DNA of 64,000 nucleotides from Vreelandella zhanjiangensis DSM 21076 (GCF_000377665.1 NZ_KB898646.1:186001-250000); one strand, 5' to 3'. Positions 16,423 through 24,264 are shown, numbered from the stretch's first letter. The notes: generated by a model not told the origin, from the letters alone. Numbers and translations: made by a program.

Positions 16423-17784
16423 ATGTTTGTAAATAAGGTAATTAGTTATCGAAATTCATGGAGGCTCGTTTCCAGTAAGCATCGAGAGGAGCTATCTGAA
16501 GCACTAGAGTCTATCTCCGATTGCATAAGTGGCAATGTGGAGCTCACTGAAGAGTCTGGCAGAGGTCCGCGTTCTAGAGAATTGTGGGAAAAGGCTCTCT
16601 ATGATCGCAATTGGGAGCTTGTAGAAAGAATTCATTACTCATCGGATGGCCGCCGGATTCACCTAGGCAATGTGGGCCCTGTAAAGAATGGCTTAAGTGC
16701 ACAGATTCCATTCGGACATATAGAATACTTAAGCCGTTGGCTCTTTCAGCAAACAGCTTTGGCTGTAAGGCATGGTGTAATTAAGCTTCCAATTCTTTTT
16801 GTGCCTTTAAGGGAGTTTGGGCGTGTATCAGATGATAGGTGGATAAACAGAAGCTCTTTTGAGATGTACCAAAGTCAGCTTGAACTTTTGTCTCCCTTGA
16901 GCCACCAATACCCTTTTTTGGTTGTGGGCTATTCTGATCAGAGCATTATTGGTGAACCTGAAGTTATAGAAATTGAGATTGACGAACTTGCAGAAGATAC
17001 AAATAAAGTTGTAGATCGTTGTATCGAGTTTCCCCCTGAATATCATCAAGCTGGTTTAGGTATCCTTAATTTTTTTGGCACTTATCTAAGGGAGCAATAT
17101 CCCGAAGAAGAAACCAAAGTAAGAATTGAGCAAGAAGGCTTAAATGTCCGACTGGTTATAGAGACTGAAAGCGGGCAATCAGAGGTTATTGAAAAGGCCC
17201 TTCATGAATACGAGTTAATTATCACTGGTGAAGAGCCGCCTGAGAAATTTACTCAAAATGACAAGCTAGTTTTAGAGCTGAGAAATGAACTTAGAATAGC
17301 CAAGTTTCGCTTAGAATCACAACAAGATTTAATTGGCATGCAAAATAGCAAGATCGACAAATTATTAAATATTGTTGGGGATGGACTTTCTAGTAAGCAA
17401 CCAATAACAATAGATTTTAAGCCTGTTATTAGCAATCAAAATTCTATTGCCATCAATCAAAACATTTCATCAGCTATCGGTAGTGTTTCTGAGCTCCTAT
17501 CTGAACTCCCGCCTGCTAGCGAAGCAGCCGTGGCGCTGGGTGAATTGGAGGGTTCTCTCGAAGGCCTGGAAACCAATAATAATCCAGAAGAAATACGAAG
17601 AGCACCAGCTATGAATAAGTTTAAAAGAATAGTTGATAAGCTTCTAGAAAATGGGAGCGAACTAAATAATGGTGTTGAAAAAATCGAATCTGGCATAGAA
17701 ATGGCCAAAGATTTAGCGAAAAAATATAACAAAATTGCAGAGTGGTGCGGTTTGCCAGTCGTCCCAAGTGGGCTGTTGGGATAG
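16423..17784 (+). CDS. Cassette protein: BglII-like N-terminal fold, coiled coil, N/Q-rich motif, helical tail (453 aa)
   Basis: ATG 16423 with GAAGGA five bases upstream. Residues ~15-190 read like the restriction-endonuclease fold of the BglII/BstYI group: a helix, LWEKALYDRNWE, a turn, then SAQIPFGHIEYLSRWLFQQT and HGVIKLPILFVPL. The catalytic ExQ of that group appears as SAQ, so the nuclease may be dead and act as a sensor. A coiled coil (~280-325) and an Asn/Gln-rich beta segment (PVISNQNSIAINQNIS, ~335-350) follow. The helical bundle ends in YNKIAEWCGLPVVPSGLLG, a tail I believe recurs in unrelated bacterial proteins. The fold assignment is by eye. The stop overlaps the next attC. Confidence 0.65.
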   Translation: MFVNKVISYRNSWRLVSSKHREELSEALESISDCISGNVELTEESGRGPRSRELWEKALYDRNWELVERIHYSSDGRRIHLGNVGPVKNGLSAQIPFGHIEYLSRWLFQQTALAVRHGVIKLPILFVPLREFGRVSDDRWINRSSFEMYQSQLELLSPLSHQYPFLVVGYSDQSIIGEPEVIEIEIDELAEDTNKVVDRCIEFPPEYHQAGLGILNFFGTYLREQYPEEETKVRIEQEGLNVRLVIETESGQSEVIEKALHEYELIITGEEPPEKFTQNDKLVLELRNELRIAKFRLESQQDLIGMQNSKIDKLLNIVGDGLSSKQPITIDFKPVISNQNSIAINQNISSAIGSVSELLSELPPASEAAVALGELEGSLEGLETNNNPEEIRRAPAMNKFKRIVDKLLENGSELNNGVEKIESGIEMAKDLAKKYNKIAEWCGLPVVPSGLLG

Positions 17785-17855
17785 CCTAACAAGTTGCTAC
17801 ACTCGGAAAAATTACTCGCTGCGCTCCCAATTTTCCGGTGAGCAAGGCGTTATGC
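17784..17855. repeat. attC recombination site 3
   Basis: 72 bases from GCCTAAC to GTTATGC, a typical chromosomal-integron box pair. The arms pair well (AACAAGTTGCT...CGGAAAAATT against AATTTTCCG...AGCAAGGCGTT), and the loop CTCGCTGCGCTCC is almost the same as in site 1, so both come from one attC lineage. The left box starts at the last base of the upstream TAG. Confidence 0.85.
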
Positions 17856-17890
17856 ACTAATATCCAATCATGAGAATATAGGAGATAAAA

Positions 17891-18397
17891 ATGGATTTTG
17901 ATAAACTCGCATACCCAGAACAATTGACTATTGCAGGTACGGAATACAAAGGGCAACGAAATATGTCCAAAGGTGAAGTGTTAGTGCCCTACACAGATGA
18001 GCCAGATGTAGGTATTGGTGATGTTATTACTCAAAAATCAGGTAAGCGCGAAATACACCTTAAAGTTATAGATGCTTCTTTTCTAGAAGGTGGCTCTCTT
18101 GGAGTCGGTACTGCACATCCTCATATGCTAACTCTTAAGGTCGAAAATACAACTTCGCAGCCCCATGTCACAAAACACGGTGATTCCACTTTCAATATTG
18201 GCTCAATAAGTGGCGAAAATGTTCAGGTTGGTAACAGTAATACATTAACTACCAATGTAACCATTCAAGAGTTAGCGGAAAAGATCGCTAAAAGTGATGA
18301 CCCAGAGGCAAAATCAAAACTAAAGGAATTTTTACAAAATAGCACTGTTGGCAGTCTTATTGGAGCTGGCGCTTCAGCTTTAATAGGCATGCTGTAG
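17891..18397 (+). CDS. Cassette protein with RHIM-like motif and glycine-zipper tail (168 aa)
   Basis: ATG 17891 with AGGAGA upstream. Residues 1-~95 form a beta-rich domain (VGIGDVITQKSGKREIHLKV) of unknown family. DSTFNIGSISGENVQVGNSN (~108-127) follows, clearly homologous to the motif in the 163-residue cassette protein, with RHIM-like core VQVGNSNTL. A helical segment (ELAEKIAKSDDPEAKSKLKEFL) and a hydrophobic end with glycine spacing (VGSLIGAGASALIGML) complete it; such an end could insert into membranes. The shared motif on different N-terminal domains suggests sensors or effectors recruited by a common amyloid signal. The stop lies two bases before attC site 4. Confidence 0.75.
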   Translation: MDFDKLAYPEQLTIAGTEYKGQRNMSKGEVLVPYTDEPDVGIGDVITQKSGKREIHLKVIDASFLEGGSLGVGTAHPHMLTLKVENTTSQPHVTKHGDSTFNIGSISGENVQVGNSNTLTTNVTIQELAEKIAKSDDPEAKSKLKEFLQNSTVGSLIGAGASALIGML

Positions 18398-18399
18398 GT

Positions 18400-18477
18400 G
18401 CATAACAAAGCCATTAAATTCGTTCCCTTCAGTCGCCCGACGCTCGCAAGCTCGCGCGGTTTATTGCGGCGTTATAT
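18400..18477. repeat. attC recombination site 4 (last of the array)
   Basis: 78 bases from GCATAAC to GCGTTATAT, with GCGGCGTTA at the right box and pairing arms around CGACGCTCGCAAGCTCGCG. It follows the TAG of the 168-residue gene by two bases. No further cassette gene follows, so this is the distal end of the array as preserved. Confidence 0.75.
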
Positions 18478-18502
18478 CAGTGCCGCCTTAAAGTCCGTTT
18501 CT

Positions 18503-18670
18503 GGCCGAGCCTATGTGAAAACACTCTGGCTGTCCTGAAGGAGAAGCTTGTACGTTAAATCTGGAGCAAAGCTTGTCATGCAACTACCTCAAAATTTGCG
18601 AGAGAGCACCAGTATTGATTGATTTTTGACCGACGTGAGACGCTCCAAACGTTTTCACACGGCCTCGGCC
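18503..18670. mobile_element. Small inverted-repeat element (MITE or IS remnant)
   Basis: 20-base terminal inverted repeats (18503-18522 and 18651-18670) match at 17 of 20 positions: the left reads GGCCGAGCC...GTGAAAAC and the right GTTTTCAC...CTCGGCC. They enclose about 130 non-coding bases. There is no transposase, and I did not establish target duplications. Together with 18671-18855, which is featureless, it fills the gap between the cassette array and the conserved chromosome. Confidence 0.45.
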
Positions 18671-18855
18671 GTAAGCACTCCATCTGTGCCGCAAACTGAG
18701 TCGCGAGTGGTGTTATCCAACGATAAGTCGTTAGCGGGTTGCAGATGGGGGGTGCTGGTATACGGTGTGGTATATTGGTTTTTTATATTTCATGTTAAGG
18801 CCATATAATTCAATTGTTTAATGTGTTTTTTAAACTCCTGCCAGCACGCCAAACC

Positions 18856-20220
18856 TTACCCCAAACAACGCTCAAGAAACCCCAAAAACCGATGATCATT
18901 AGCATAGGCAATATGCATACGCATGGACGATGCATCCGGCCCGTTGGGGCGTAGTGAAAATATACTGCCAGGCGCAATGAAAATACCTTCGTCCGAGGCT
19001 TTTTTGGCCAGTTGCATCGCGTCGATATTATTCGGCAGGCGCGCCCATAAATAGTAGCCTTCTCCGGGCCCATCTATATTCTCAAGCCCTACCTCTTTCA
19101 ACGCGGTAATGGTACTGGCGCTGGCCTTGGTAATGCGTTCGCGTAGCTGTACCAGGTGGCGGCGGTAACGTCCGTGGGTAATCATGTCGTGAATCAGGCG
19201 CTCGCTGAAGGTTGAGCTGTTAACGACGGTGACCATCTTGATATCGGTAAGTGCATTGACCAGCGCAGGGTTGGCCGCTAAATAGCCCGAGCGAATGCCG
19301 GTGGAAAGCGTCTTGGAGAACGTGCCTACGTAAATTACGCGACTCAGGTCATCCAGTGCCGCCAGGTGGGCGCTTCCGCGGTGGAGCAGGTCGGCAAAGG
19401 CGTCGTCTTCTACCAGTATCAGGTTGTAGCGCTCGGCAAGTGTCAGTAGCCGATACAACTGGTTAAGCGAAAGGGTAGAGCCCGTCGGGTTATGGGCATT
19501 GGGCTGTAGAAAGAAAACGTTGGGGCGATATTGAATAATCTTACGCTCCAGGTCATCAAGATCCAACCCTTCATGGTTGCGTGAAACGCCAATCAGCTTT
19601 GCCTTGGCCAGGCGCAGCTTGCCAAATAACGGGTAATAGCCGGGCGTTTCCACCAGAACCCGGTCGCCGGGGGCGATCAGGTGGCGAATAATAAGATCGA
19701 AAGCGTGATTGGCGCCAAAGGTCAGCAGTATCTGTTCATGAGAGGCGTGAATGGAGCGCCCGGCCAGTACCCTGGCAATCGTTTCCCGCAATGGGAGATA
19801 CCCTTGAGGGGCGCCATACTCGATATCATCATTGCCGATGGACGTTAACCGCTTGGCTTGCCGGGCAAGCGCCGCGCCGCCCATCCAGCTGGCGGGCGCG
19901 CGGCCGTCGCCTACCCGCACCTGAAAGTTACCTACCAACTGCTCCCTTAAGAGCGAGACGCTATCAACGGCTTCATTGAGCTCGTGGGTCTTTTCCAGCG
20001 CTTCAAGCGCGGGTGGCTGGGTAACAAAAAATCCGGCCCCTTGGCGGGCGCGCAACCTGCCCAGCGCAATCAGTTGATCATAAGCATCCACGATGGTGTT
20101 TTTTGAAACCCCATGCTGCCGGGCGGCTTCGCGTATAGAAGCGAGCCTGGCACCCGGTGCCAAACGGCCTTCTTTGATAGCCTTGAGGATGGTGTCGGCC
20201 ACGTGCCTGGATTTCGACAT
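18856..20220 (-). CDS. MocR-type (GntR/aminotransferase) transcriptional regulator
   Basis: 454 residues. An N-terminal GntR winged helix (~1-75, DTILKAIKEGRLAPGARLAS, SIREAARQHGVSKNTIVDAY) is linked to a fold-type I aminotransferase-like domain. That domain has NAHNPTG, the PLP-binding Lys in VGTFSKTLSTG and the closing SMRMHIAYA, so the PLP site is complete. MocR regulators sense an amino acid, amine or PLP adduct and usually control the divergent operon. Here that operon is a transporter plus mvaA-mvaB, so it is probably the regulator of mevalonate use, although the ligand is not obvious. Repeated TGTACC elements lie in the shared intergenic region. Confidence 0.85.
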   Translation of the reverse strand: MSKSRHVADTILKAIKEGRLAPGARLASIREAARQHGVSKNTIVDAYDQLIALGRLRARQGAGFFVTQPPALEALEKTHELNEAVDSVSLLREQLVGNFQVRVGDGRAPASWMGGAALARQAKRLTSIGNDDIEYGAPQGYLPLRETIARVLAGRSIHASHEQILLTFGANHAFDLIIRHLIAPGDRVLVETPGYYPLFGKLRLAKAKLIGVSRNHEGLDLDDLERKIIQYRPNVFFLQPNAHNPTGSTLSLNQLYRLLTLAERYNLILVEDDAFADLLHRGSAHLAALDDLSRVIYVGTFSKTLSTGIRSGYLAANPALVNALTDIKMVTVVNSSTFSERLIHDMITHGRYRRHLVQLRERITKASASTITALKEVGLENIDGPGEGYYLWARLPNNIDAMQLAKKASDEGIFIAPGSIFSLRPNGPDASSMRMHIAYANDHRFLGFLERCLG

Positions 20221-20268
20221 GGTAGGGGTCTCCCGAATAACGGGCTAAACCCAACCCGGTGAAATCAG

Positions 20269-20325
20269 TGTACCTATCTTTTGATGGGTACAGTACCTCG
20301 TACAATTTCGCTAACTGTACCTGTC
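20269..20325. promoter_or_regulatory. Probable MocR operator: repeated TGTACC boxes
   Basis: TGTACCTATC (20269-20278) and GATGGGTACA (20283-20292) form an inverted repeat with one mismatch. A third direct copy, TGTACCTGTC, lies at 20316-20325, and a weaker ACCCATC follows at ~20342. Clusters of direct and inverted boxes between a MocR gene and its target are typical of this regulator class. Confidence 0.55.
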
Positions 20326-20399
20326 AGTAACCAACAAGTTTACCCATCATGTGCTGCATTAAAAAAGATACATCCATAATAAATTCAAGGAGACACGCT

Positions 20400-20633
20400 A
20401 TGTCTGAAAAGAAGAATCGGTTTCTCAATGTGTGGGATGACTCGGTGAGCGGGAGAGATCTCCTGCTGTCACTGTGTATTTCGACGCCGTTAACCCTAGG
20501 CGGCTATCTGCTTGCCCCGGCGCAGCCTCCGCTACCGCTTATTTTGGGGCTGAGCGGCGCTATTCTCGGGTTCTTCATCAATGCACTGCTGTTTCGCCCC
20601 AAGCGGCAGCTGCAAACCGGTGAGGAGAAGTAG
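20400..20633 (+). CDS. Small two-helix membrane protein of the transporter operon (77 aa)
   Basis: ATG 20400 with AAGGAGA upstream; a longer frame from 20349 has no such site. After a short charged N-terminus there are two membrane helices (~20-40 and ~44-66) and a basic end. It sits two bases before a TctA-type permease gene. In tripartite tricarboxylate transporters the gene before tctA often encodes TctB, a four-helix protein about twice this size, so this may be a reduced TctB-like subunit. The sequence itself does not allow a firm family assignment. Confidence 0.6.
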   Translation: MSEKKNRFLNVWDDSVSGRDLLLSLCISTPLTLGGYLLAPAQPPLPLILGLSGAILGFFINALLFRPKRQLQTGEEK

Positions 20634-20635
20634 TA

Positions 20636-21988
20636 ATGGATCCCGTCTTATTACTTCAAATGCTGGCGGCTGCGATCATTGCCGTTATCGTTTATACCGC
20701 GATTGGTGTTGCGCCGGGTACTGATGAAACCGCCGTATTGGCCCCGGTAACGCTGGCGCTGGTAGTCGCGGGCATACCGCTTCCCGTGGTGCTGGCTTTC
20801 TTTATGGCGGCAATCGTTGCCAAGAAGCTGACCGATTCCATTCCCGTTTCAGTAGCCGGTATACCGGGCGGGGTGATGTCGGCCCCTATGGTCGAACACG
20901 CCTTGATTTTAAAACGTGAAGGCCATGCCACCCTGGCGATTCGTAAAATGGCGTCCGGTTCGGTCATCGGTACGCTGGTGGCGATCCCCATCAGTCTGTT
21001 TCTGGCCTTTCTGTTAACACCGCTAGCCGATGTACTTGGCCAGTACGCCAGCCAGATATTCTTTGGCGGCGCCGTATTTCTTGCCCTGATGAGCAAGGAG
21101 AAAGTCATCAGCCTGATCAGTATTGTGCTGTTGGCGGCACTGATTCAGGGCTTGCGGCACCTGTATTGGGGGATGGGCGTCATTCCGGAAGGCCAGACGG
21201 TCTTCATCTCGTTCTTCTTGGGCATCACCATTGGCCCGATGATGTTTAATCTGGCGCAGCTCACGGTCAACAGTGAGCGCCATAAAATGGCCGAGTCTGA
21301 GCCCAAGCAGATCCAGATCTACGGTAACGATGAGAAAGGCCAGCTACCCAATCCGTTTCGCATTCTGACGCGTCAGGAAACCGTCTCGGCGGCGGCAAGC
21401 TCCGTATTGGGTTCGGTCACGTTCTTCATGAGCCCGGTCGGCATCACGATCTTTCTGGGCGAAGTCATGTCGAGCTGGGTGAAAGGTACGGTCAATAAGG
21501 CCAGCCGCGCGCTCTCTTCAATGGATGCCGTCACCAACGCCTCTTACATCGCGGGCATCCTGATTCCTCTGGCAGCGCTGGGCATTCCCATGAGCCCGAT
21601 GGCGATTGGCCCGGGCAACGCTTTCTTCAACGCACCGCCGGTGCTGACGCTTGAGCAGAACGCTCACCACTTGATGAGTTTTTCTGAAATTACCATCGCC
21701 AGCATCCTGGGGGCCGGTGTCGCTTTGCTGATTACCTACCCGATTGCGGTTCGGTACGCGCGGCGTATCTGCATCTTTGTGTTCAAGCACATTCCTCATG
21801 AAGCGTTCCTGGCAATGTTCTTCTCGCTGGTCATGCTGCTTGCCTATATGGATGCCGGCGTAATGGGCATTTTAGGCGTGATGGTGCTGGCACTGATGGC
21901 GGGGCTGCTTAACCGGTGGGGCGTCAACTACGGCGTGCAGTTCATGACGCTATATGCCGCGCCGTGGCTTTTAGGGCTCATCGCTTAA
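20636..21988 (+). CDS. TctA-family permease, probable mevalonate or related carboxylate uptake
   Basis: 450 residues with about eleven membrane helices and the TctA pattern: AIGVAPGTDETAVLAPVTLAL near the N-terminus and its second-half counterpart ALGIPMSPMAIGPGNAFF. It is slightly shorter than usual TctA (about 500). ATG 20636 follows GAGGAGAAG. There is no TctC binding-protein gene nearby, so uptake may work without one or borrow it from elsewhere. Because mvaA and mvaB follow in the same direction, mevalonate or 3-hydroxy-3-methylglutarate is the likely substrate (inference from context). Confidence 0.7.
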   Translation: MDPVLLLQMLAAAIIAVIVYTAIGVAPGTDETAVLAPVTLALVVAGIPLPVVLAFFMAAIVAKKLTDSIPVSVAGIPGGVMSAPMVEHALILKREGHATLAIRKMASGSVIGTLVAIPISLFLAFLLTPLADVLGQYASQIFFGGAVFLALMSKEKVISLISIVLLAALIQGLRHLYWGMGVIPEGQTVFISFFLGITIGPMMFNLAQLTVNSERHKMAESEPKQIQIYGNDEKGQLPNPFRILTRQETVSAAASSVLGSVTFFMSPVGITIFLGEVMSSWVKGTVNKASRALSSMDAVTNASYIAGILIPLAALGIPMSPMAIGPGNAFFNAPPVLTLEQNAHHLMSFSEITIASILGAGVALLITYPIAVRYARRICIFVFKHIPHEAFLAMFFSLVMLLAYMDAGVMGILGVMVLALMAGLLNRWGVNYGVQFMTLYAAPWLLGLIA

Positions 21989-22001
21989 TACGCTTGGTTC
22001 A

Positions 22002-22046
22002 TGCCTGAAGCATATGCAGCGTTCTGGCAATCGTCTGCTTCAGGCA
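22002..22046 (+). terminator. Intercistronic hairpin between permease gene and mvaA
   Basis: TGCCTGAAGCA (22002-22012) pairs perfectly with TGCTTCAGGCA (22036-22046) across 23 bases. With no T tract it may act as an mRNA stabiliser or partial terminator inside the operon. Confidence 0.45.
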
Positions 22047-22086
22047 CATTTACTTGTTCAACCTCAATTGTTCAGAGGCATTATCC

Positions 22087-23346
22087 ATGGCACACAGTAC
22101 ATCCCGCATTCCCGGTTTTTATCAGCTTCCTCCCAGCGAACGGCTTGAGAAAGTCATCGAAATAGCCGGGCTAGGCAGCGAGGTTCGCACGCATTTCTCT
22201 GATATGGGCAATATTTCGTCAGCCACTGCCGATGCCATGATCGAAAACGTCATCGGTACGCTGAACCTGCCCATCGGCGTTGCCACCAATTTGATTATTG
22301 ATGGCGAAGAACAGCTGGTACCCATGGCGACCGAGGAGTCCTCCGTGGTTGCTGCCGTGTGTAATGCGGCCAGGCAGTGTCGTGCCTCGGGCGGGTTTCA
22401 TACCGATACGTCAGAACCCATCATGATTGCGCAGGTGCAGTTGCTGGATGTCCCCAACCCCGAGTTTGCCCGGCTTCGGCTGCTTTCCGAGTTCGAACAG
22501 GTAAAAAGCATTTGTGATGCTACCGACCCGGTACTGTTGCAGCACGGGGGCGGCTTTCGCGACCTGGAAGTGCGCGTTCTTGACAACATGTTGATCGTGC
22601 ATCTGTTGGTGGATGTGCGTGACGCCATGGGCGCCAATGCCGTCAACTCGATGGCGGAGGCCGTCGCGCCTTCTCTGGCACAGTGGAGCGGTGGCCGCAG
22701 CTGCCTGCGTATTCTTTCCAACCTTGCGGATCGGCGCATTGCGCGTGCGCGCGCTACCTGGACGCTTGAGGACCTGGGCGGCGAGTCGGTACGTGACGGC
22801 ATGCTCAACGCGTATCGCTTCGCTGATCAGGACCCTTACCGCGCTGCCACCCATAACAAAGGCATCATGAACGGGGTGAGCGCTGTCGTGCTGGCAACCG
22901 GCAACGATACCCGTGCGGTAGAAGCGGGCGCCCATGCCTATGCGGCGCGTACCGGGCGCTACCGTTCCTTGACGCATTGGGAAGCCGATAGCGAAGGGAA
23001 CCTGACCGGCACGTTGGAAATGCCCATGCCGGTAGGCCTGGTGGGCGGCGCTACTCGCTCGCATCCCAGCGCCCGGCACTGCCTGGATATCTTGGGTGTG
23101 AAAACGGCGGATCGCTTGGCGCGCATTATCGTCGCGGTAGGCTTGGCGCAGAATTTTGCCGCCATGAAGGCGCTGGCAACTACGGGTATTCAGAAAGGCC
23201 ATATGGCACTGCATGCCAAGAATATCGCGGTAATGGCCGGGGCCGAAAATGAGGAAGTCGACCGTATCGCGGCGCTACTCGTGGATGGCGGCAAGGTGCG
23301 GGTGGATATCGCCCAGCAGCTACTTGAACAGTTGCGTAACGGATAA
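22087..23346 (+). CDS. mvaA: Degradative (class II) hydroxymethylglutaryl-CoA reductase
   Basis: 419 residues from ATG 22087. All catalytic groups known from the Pseudomonas mevalonii enzyme are visible: Glu in ENVIGTLNLPIGVATN, Lys in THNKGIMNG, Asp in VRDAMGANAVNSMAEA and the C-terminal His in GHMALHAKNIAVMAG. Length and the MAHSTSRIPGFY start are those of class II. In catabolic clusters the enzyme runs mevalonate + CoA to HMG-CoA with NAD+. The adjacent lyase gene and the absence of mevalonate kinase genes support the catabolic direction here. It lies in the operon begun at 20400. Confidence 0.93.
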   Translation: MAHSTSRIPGFYQLPPSERLEKVIEIAGLGSEVRTHFSDMGNISSATADAMIENVIGTLNLPIGVATNLIIDGEEQLVPMATEESSVVAAVCNAARQCRASGGFHTDTSEPIMIAQVQLLDVPNPEFARLRLLSEFEQVKSICDATDPVLLQHGGGFRDLEVRVLDNMLIVHLLVDVRDAMGANAVNSMAEAVAPSLAQWSGGRSCLRILSNLADRRIARARATWTLEDLGGESVRDGMLNAYRFADQDPYRAATHNKGIMNGVSAVVLATGNDTRAVEAGAHAYAARTGRYRSLTHWEADSEGNLTGTLEMPMPVGLVGGATRSHPSARHCLDILGVKTADRLARIIVAVGLAQNFAAMKALATTGIQKGHMALHAKNIAVMAGAENEEVDRIAALLVDGGKVRVDIAQQLLEQLRNG

Positions 23347-23355
23347 GGAGAAGAC

Positions 23356-24264
23356 ATGGCCCTGCCATCTTCTGTACGCCTGGTCGAGGTCGGCCCGCGC
23401 GATGGTCTGCAAAATGAGCGTGAGTTCGTGCCGACTCATCTGAAGCTTGCACTTATTGAGCGGTTGGCCGACGCGGGCTGTAAGCATATTGAGGCGGCCA
23501 GCTTCGTCTCTCCGCGTTGGGTGCCGCAAATGTCTGACCACCGTGAAATCATGCAGGGCATCAAGCGCCGACCTGGAGTTACTTATTCGGCATTGACTCC
23601 CAATCTAAAAGGGTTAGAAGCAGCGATTCAAAGCGGTGTTGATGAAGTGGCCGTTTTCGGCGCCGCGAGCGAGGCCTTTTCGCAAAAAAATATCAACTGC
23701 TCGATTGCTGACTCTTTGCAACGGTTTGAGCCAGTCGTGGTACAGGCGCGCCAAGCCGGGCTACGGGTGCGTGGCTACGTTTCCTGCGTATTGGGGTGCC
23801 CTTATGAGGGCGATATAGAGCCTGCGCAGGTGAAATGGGTTGCCGACGCGCTTTTCCAAATGGGCTGTGATGAAATTTCCCTTGGCGATACGATCGGCAC
23901 AGGAACGCCATTAAAGGCAAAGCGTATGCTCGAAGCCGTGTCCGCCAAGGTGCCGATGGCAAACTTGGCGGTCCACTTTCATGATACGTATGGCCAGGCA
24001 TTAGCGAATTTATACGCCGTGATGGAGGAGGGCATAAGCATTATAGACAGCTCAGTGGCTGGCTTGGGTGGCTGCCCCTATGCCAAAGGCGCTTCAGGTA
24101 ATGTGGCCAGTGAAGATGTGGTGTATATGCTGAATGGCTTGGGAATTGAGTCAGGTATTGATTTGGATGCGTTGGCAAGAACGGGTGACTGGATCACTTG
24201 CTCCATTAATCAGCCTAACCGTTCCCGGGTAGGCACTGCGTTAAAGGCTGCTTGCGCACAATAG
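23356..24264 (+). CDS. mvaB: Hydroxymethylglutaryl-CoA lyase
   Basis: 302 residues, a TIM barrel. Diagnostic motifs are EVGPRDGLQNE (catalytic Arg/Asp), VHFHDTYGQALANLY (metal-binding His pair) and the signature GGCPYAKGASGNVASED with the active-site Cys. It splits HMG-CoA into acetyl-CoA and acetoacetate, completing mevalonate breakdown after mvaA, or serving leucine catabolism. ATG 23356 has AAGGAGAAG upstream and lies nine bases after the mvaA stop, so the two are co-translated. A terminator follows at 24371. Confidence 0.95.
   Translation: MALPSSVRLVEVGPRDGLQNEREFVPTHLKLALIERLADAGCKHIEAASFVSPRWVPQMSDHREIMQGIKRRPGVTYSALTPNLKGLEAAIQSGVDEVAVFGAASEAFSQKNINCSIADSLQRFEPVVVQARQAGLRVRGYVSCVLGCPYEGDIEPAQVKWVADALFQMGCDEISLGDTIGTGTPLKAKRMLEAVSAKVPMANLAVHFHDTYGQALANLYAVMEEGISIIDSSVAGLGGCPYAKGASGNVASEDVVYMLNGLGIESGIDLDALARTGDWITCSINQPNRSRVGTALKAACAQ

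Noticed and set aside
18626..18808. 60-codon plus-strand frame after the cassette array
   Set aside because: Runs through the right end of the inverted-repeat element and has no ribosome site or homology that I recognise.
11548..18855. Integron integrase or phage integrase
   Set aside because: No tyrosine or serine recombinase motif is seen in any frame of the island; hence the array is called integrase-less.
22411..23214. 267-codon minus-strand open frame
   Set aside because: It lies entirely antisense to the well-supported mvaA gene and has no domain; it is a codon-bias shadow.
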